This document shows positions 61,060-64,000 of a stretch of DNA of 64,000 nt, one piece after another. The stretch is from positions 248,001-312,000 of the forward strand of contig NZ_SRLA01000001.1 in NCBI RefSeq assembly GCF_004745825.1, written 5' to 3'. The notes below the pieces were generated by a model. The model was not told the origin of the DNA, did not search any database, and was given only the letters and a program-made list of their open reading frames with translations. Every line of letters begins with the position of its first letter. Position 1 is the stretch's first letter. The stretch comes from Hymenobacter fodinae. Its GTDB lineage: Bacteria; Bacteroidota; Bacteroidia; Cytophagales; Hymenobacteraceae. The translations under genes and the position numbers were made by a program.

Positions 61060-62559
61060 ATGCGTTTTACTACTCTTCTGCCAAGTGCCGCGCTGGCGCT
61101 AGGCCTGTTTGCTGGCTGCGCCCGGACCCCCTCCACCTCGGGCGTAGCATCTCCCACCGAGCCCCCCGCCCTAGAGGCCATTCGGGAGGCGGAGGTGCGC
61201 CGCGACTTGTTTGCCCTGGCCAGCGACAGTATGCGGGGCCGCCGCGCTGGCACCCCCGATGAGTTGCGGGCTGCCGTGTGGGTAGCCGAGCGCGCCCGCG
61301 AGGCAGGCCTCCAACCCGCCGGCGACGATGGTACCTACTTCCAATTTTATCCATTGCGCCGCATCACCATGGCGGCCACCTCGCGAGTGAGCCTCAGCGG
61401 TAAACCACTGGCTCTGTGGAAGGATGCTTGGGTAACGGCGCCCATCAACAGCCGCCTCGACGGGCCGGTGGTGTGGCTGAACACCATGGCCGATACCGTG
61501 CGCCGCGACCTACGGGGTAAGATTGTAGCCATGTCGTTGCTGCCGCCCACGCCGCTGCCGGCCCCCAAGATGAGCCTGTGGAGTATGCGTTACGCCCTGG
61601 CCGCTATTGGGCAGCAGAGCGCCGCCCTACGGGCGCGCGGAGTAGCCGGTATTATTCTGGCCGCTGATGACGCCACCGAGCCGAGCCTGGAGTTTGTAGG
61701 CCACCGCTACCAGGATGGGCAGTACCTGCTCCCTTCCATGCCGGTGCCGCCCGCGCTCATTCCCGTGCTGCTGGTGCGGCAATCGGTAGCCGCCGCTCTG
61801 CGGGCGCCCAAAGCGCGCTTGCAGGCTGAACTGAGTATGAATGATTTCCAGTATCCCTCCATTAACGTGGTGGCCCGCGTGCCCGGCACCGATGCGGAGC
61901 GCCGGCAGGAGCACGTGCTGTTCAGCGGCCACCACGACCACGACGGTATTGGGGCGCCCGTAGCCGGCGACTCTATCTGGAACGGCGCCGACGATAACGC
62001 CACCGTGAGCGTGGCCCTGCTGGCCATTGGCCGTGCCTGGAAACAGCGGCCGGGCGCCCGCTCGGCCTTGTTCGTGTGGCACGGTGCCGAGGAGCGCGGC
62101 CTGCTGGGCTCCCGCTGGTTTGCCGAGCACCCCACGGTACCGAAATCCTCCATTGTAGCCGTGCTCAACGGCGACATGATGGGCCGCAACGCCCCCGATT
62201 CGGCGGCCTTGCTGGGCTCCACGGCCCCGCACCGCAACTCCCAGGCCCTGGTGGATATGGCTCTGAAAGCCAACCAAAACATTACCAAGTTCACCCTCGA
62301 TAACTCCTGGGACGACGCCAAACACCCCGAGGGCTGGTACTTCCGCAGTGACCACCTGCCCTACGCTCGCGCCGGCATCCCAGCCCTGTTCTTCACCACC
62401 TTACTTCACCCCGACTACCACACCCCCCGCGACGAGGCCTCGCGCATCGACGTGGCCAAGCTCACCCGCATGACCCGCTGGATGTACGCCACCGGCTGGG
62501 CTGTCTCCGCCACGCCGCAGCGCGTAACCCAAGACCCCAACTTTAAGCTGGAGCGGTAG
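61060..62559 (+). CDS. M28 family zinc aminopeptidase lipoprotein
   Basis: A 499-residue peptidase. The signal MRFTTLLPSAALALGLFAGC has lipobox FAGC. A PA-like insert lies at about 130-260 (LRGKIVAMSLLPPTPLP, GVAGIILAADDA). The catalytic domain has the zinc ligands in HHDHDG, GADDNA, HGAEERGLLGS (Glu-Glu, base plus ligand), NGDMMGRN and YHTPRDEA. It should remove N-terminal residues from peptides outside the inner membrane. A dispersed repeat and a terminator follow. Confidence 0.94.
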   Translation: MRFTTLLPSAALALGLFAGCARTPSTSGVASPTEPPALEAIREAEVRRDLFALASDSMRGRRAGTPDELRAAVWVAERAREAGLQPAGDDGTYFQFYPLRRITMAATSRVSLSGKPLALWKDAWVTAPINSRLDGPVVWLNTMADTVRRDLRGKIVAMSLLPPTPLPAPKMSLWSMRYALAAIGQQSAALRARGVAGIILAADDATEPSLEFVGHRYQDGQYLLPSMPVPPALIPVLLVRQSVAAALRAPKARLQAELSMNDFQYPSINVVARVPGTDAERRQEHVLFSGHHDHDGIGAPVAGDSIWNGADDNATVSVALLAIGRAWKQRPGARSALFVWHGAEERGLLGSRWFAEHPTVPKSSIVAVLNGDMMGRNAPDSAALLGSTAPHRNSQALVDMALKANQNITKFTLDNSWDDAKHPEGWYFRSDHLPYARAGIPALFFTTLLHPDYHTPRDEASRIDVAKLTRMTRWMYATGWAVSATPQRVTQDPNFKLER

Positions 62560-62586
62560 CCGAACAACCTTGGACAGCTAACAGCC

Positions 62587-62735
62587 CGTCATGCTGAGCG
62601 CAGCCGAAGCATCTCTCCCGCTTCGTCTAGGCCAGTTCACTAGCCCAAGGTTTAACCCCTGGACTATGGAGCGGTTGAATTTATAAAAGTGAAATTAGCG
62701 GGAGGTAGAGATGCTTCGGCAAGCTCAGCATGACG
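62587..62735. repeat. Dispersed palindromic repeat, copy B
   Basis: Arms at 62587-62621 and 62698-62735 are complementary over nearly their whole length (CGTCATGCTGAGC...CGAAGCATCTCTCCCGC against GCGGGAGGTAGAGATGCTTCGG...GCATGACG, quoted in parts). The centre of about 75 bases is AT-rich and has a CTAGGCCA octamer. It shares its ends with copy A at 3906-3999, but the centre differs in length and sequence. Confidence 0.8.
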
Positions 62736-62760
62736 TTCTAAAAGATTCATAACAAACATA

Positions 62761-62801
62761 AAAAAGCCCAGCCTCCTCATAGCGAGAAGGCCGGGCTTTT
62801 T
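62761..62801. terminator. Bidirectional terminator
   Basis: AAAAAGCCC-A-GCCT (62761-62774) pairs with AGGC-C-GGGCTTTTT (62788-62801) with one mismatch. It lies between the M28 gene and the minus-strand gene at 62824. Confidence 0.8.
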
Positions 62802-62823
62802 ACTGAGCTAACTTGAAAGTGGC

Positions 62824-63099
62824 TTAGTTCAGCCACACGGTCAGCAGCAGTTCAAAACGGTGAGGCGCATAGGCATTGTAATACGGGGCTTCGCCCTCGA
62901 AGCCGAGAACGTGCACCAAGGGCAGGCCTTCGGTGCGGGAGTCTACTACCCGAACGGGGTAGAGCTGGCCTTCCTCGGGCCAGTCGCCTACGTGGTTGTA
63001 GGGGCGCTGGCTAGCATCTACGCAACGAGCGTAGTCGACGAAGGGGGCGTGGCGGGTGGCTTCCGCCAGGGTCAGGTTTTCTACTTCGTACTTTGGCAT
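62824..63099 (-). CDS. Hypothetical protein
   Basis: A 91-residue soluble protein starting MPKYEVENLTLAEATRHAP. The sequence has several aromatic residues and the block HVGDWPEEGQLYPVRVVDSRTEGLPLVHVLGFEGEAPYY in its middle. I do not recognise the family; composition and codon use match the host. It stands alone between two genes. Confidence 0.65.
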   Translation of the reverse strand: MPKYEVENLTLAEATRHAPFVDYARCVDASQRPYNHVGDWPEEGQLYPVRVVDSRTEGLPLVHVLGFEGEAPYYNAYAPHRFELLLTVWLN

Positions 63100-63193
63100 A
63101 TTGAGTCTTTCTACAAGAAAACAGCCGTTTTAATTCACTTTTAGCAGCATATCTCACGCCAGGTGAGCGCGCTGGGGGCTGACGAGCTGTAAG

Positions 63194-64000
63194 TTAGAGT
63201 TTAAACTGAAAACTCACCTTTACCCCAAAGGTACGGGCCCCGGGAGAGTTTCGATACGTAAGTCGGTGCAGGAAGTCGACGCGGGCCACCCGCAAAATGT
63301 TCTCTATGCCGTAGCCTACCTCGGCGTACGGCGCACGGCCCAATGACTGAAACGTAGGCAGAGGCCCGCCGTTTACGGGGTCTTCGGTGGGGTTGATGCG
63401 GCGGTTGGCGTCGCTTACGCTACCCCACAGCACGTTGCCCGTGGCCACCAGCCGCCAGTTAAGTTGCTTGATGGCCGGGATGGAGTTTAACAGGAAGCCA
63501 TCGAATTGGTTTTCAAACCGGAAGGAAACGTACCGGTCGCTCACAAACTCAAAGTAGCGCATTAGGTTGAACGCCCCCGAGTTGTAGAATGGCGACTGAT
63601 TACCCAAGTGTGATTTCAGCAGCGGATAGGGCACTGTGCTCGGGATGATGCCGGCATCGAGGCGGTAGTCGGTGCGGCCCACCTGGCCTAGCCGGATGCT
63701 TTGGTCGATGAGCACATTAAGCTTCTGGTAGCGGAAGTCGCTGCCCAATAAGTTATCCACCCCCAGCGTGTAGCGCACCGTAAACACCGGCCACCGCTTC
63801 AGCCCGATGGCCGTGCGGCGGTTCTGGTTGTTGGGCACCAGCACCTCGTCGCGGGCGTAGCGTGACTCCACCACCACTTCCGAGAGGGTAAAGTGGTCGT
63901 CGGTGGGGGCCCCGGGCCGCTGCTCCTGGGTGTAGTAAGCAAAGGGGTAGAGCGGGTCGAAACTCTGCCGCCGCAGCATCACGCGCTGGGTAAAGCCCCG
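63194..64000 (-). CDS. DUF5686 family outer membrane protein, C-terminal part
   Basis: The C-terminal 268 residues of a larger protein; the frame stays open to the window edge, so the N-terminus lies beyond 64000. The sequence is strand-rich in the alternating pattern of an outer membrane beta-barrel and matches the DUF5686 ending: FDPLYPFAYYTQEQRPGAPTDDHFTLSEVVVESRYARDE (short blocks), YVSFRFENQFDGFLLNSIPAIKQLNWR and a last strand TFGVKVSFQFKL. Full-length members carry a carboxypeptidase-regulatory-like domain at the N-terminus. Role unknown. Confidence 0.88.
   Translation of the reverse strand, partial: RGFTQRVMLRRQSFDPLYPFAYYTQEQRPGAPTDDHFTLSEVVVESRYARDEVLVPNNQNRRTAIGLKRWPVFTVRYTLGVDNLLGSDFRYQKLNVLIDQSIRLGQVGRTDYRLDAGIIPSTVPYPLLKSHLGNQSPFYNSGAFNLMRYFEFVSDRYVSFRFENQFDGFLLNSIPAIKQLNWRLVATGNVLWGSVSDANRRINPTEDPVNGGPLPTFQSLGRAPYAEVGYGIENILRVARVDFLHRLTYRNSPGARTFGVKVSFQFKL

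Overview
This 64 kb window is a GC-rich bacterial chromosome segment whose gene content points to the Bacteroidota, most likely Hymenobacter or a close relative in the Cytophagales. The evidence is Bacteroidota-style promoters (TAnnTTTG at -7, clearest before rplU), almost no Shine-Dalgarno sequences, many lipoproteins with short lipoboxes, and families typical of the phylum: M56 peptidases with a plug-like tail, DUF6624, DUF5686, ScyD/ScyE-like propellers and a eukaryote-like NrdB. It is ordinary chromosome. I see no transposase, integrase, phage module or CRISPR array.

Layout. 1-6.2 kb: three tandem M13 (neprilysin-like) zinc peptidase lipoprotein genes, the first cut by the window edge. 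6.3-8.7 kb: a small unknown protein, then a BlaI-type repressor with twin operators, translationally coupled to a BlaR1-like M56 peptidase. 8.8-24 kb: mixed housekeeping and unknown genes (hydrolases, MDR oxidoreductase, HAD phosphatases, an MFS exporter with a fused monooxygenase-like domain, a TPM protein, Hsp20, PKD and propeller lipoproteins, small secreted proteins). 24-35.4 kb: a SUKH-3 immunity-like gene, class Ia ribonucleotide reductase (nrdA and nrdB about 5 kb apart, same strand), an AraC/cupin/oxidoreductase group, and rplU-rpmA with a cluster of DnaA boxes upstream. 35.4-42.2 kb: cyclase plus hydrolase pair, hemW, a BamA-like outer membrane protein and an HSL esterase. Around 42.4 kb: an initiator tRNA-Met. 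43.6-48.2 kb: a compact phytochrome operon (heme oxygenase, bacteriophytochrome kinase, Rcp1-like receiver, receiver-kinase hybrid). 48.7-55.9 kb: DUF3850, DNA polymerase IV, an sce7726 protein, and an ABC transporter divergent from an SGNH esterase, as in the ybbA-ybbP/tesA neighbourhood of Proteobacteria. 56-61 kb: ethanolamine use (permease, eutB, eutC), with an AT-rich lipoprotein gene and a DUF1810 gene lying between eutB and eutC. 61-64 kb: an M28 peptidase, a small unknown protein and the end of a DUF5686 outer membrane protein.

Across the window the octamer TGGCCTAG / CTAGGCCA recurs more than 50 times by eye, against about two expected by chance. It lies in genes, in gaps and in some terminator-like hairpins. 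Other non-coding structure includes a perfect 29-bp inverted repeat at 30127-30200, a 130-bp element with 40-bp inverted arms at 28351-28480, and two copies of a palindromic dispersed repeat (3906-3999 and 62587-62735). Many genes end at strong hairpins, several of them shared by convergent genes. Coordinates of motifs were read by hand; no alignment or database search was run.
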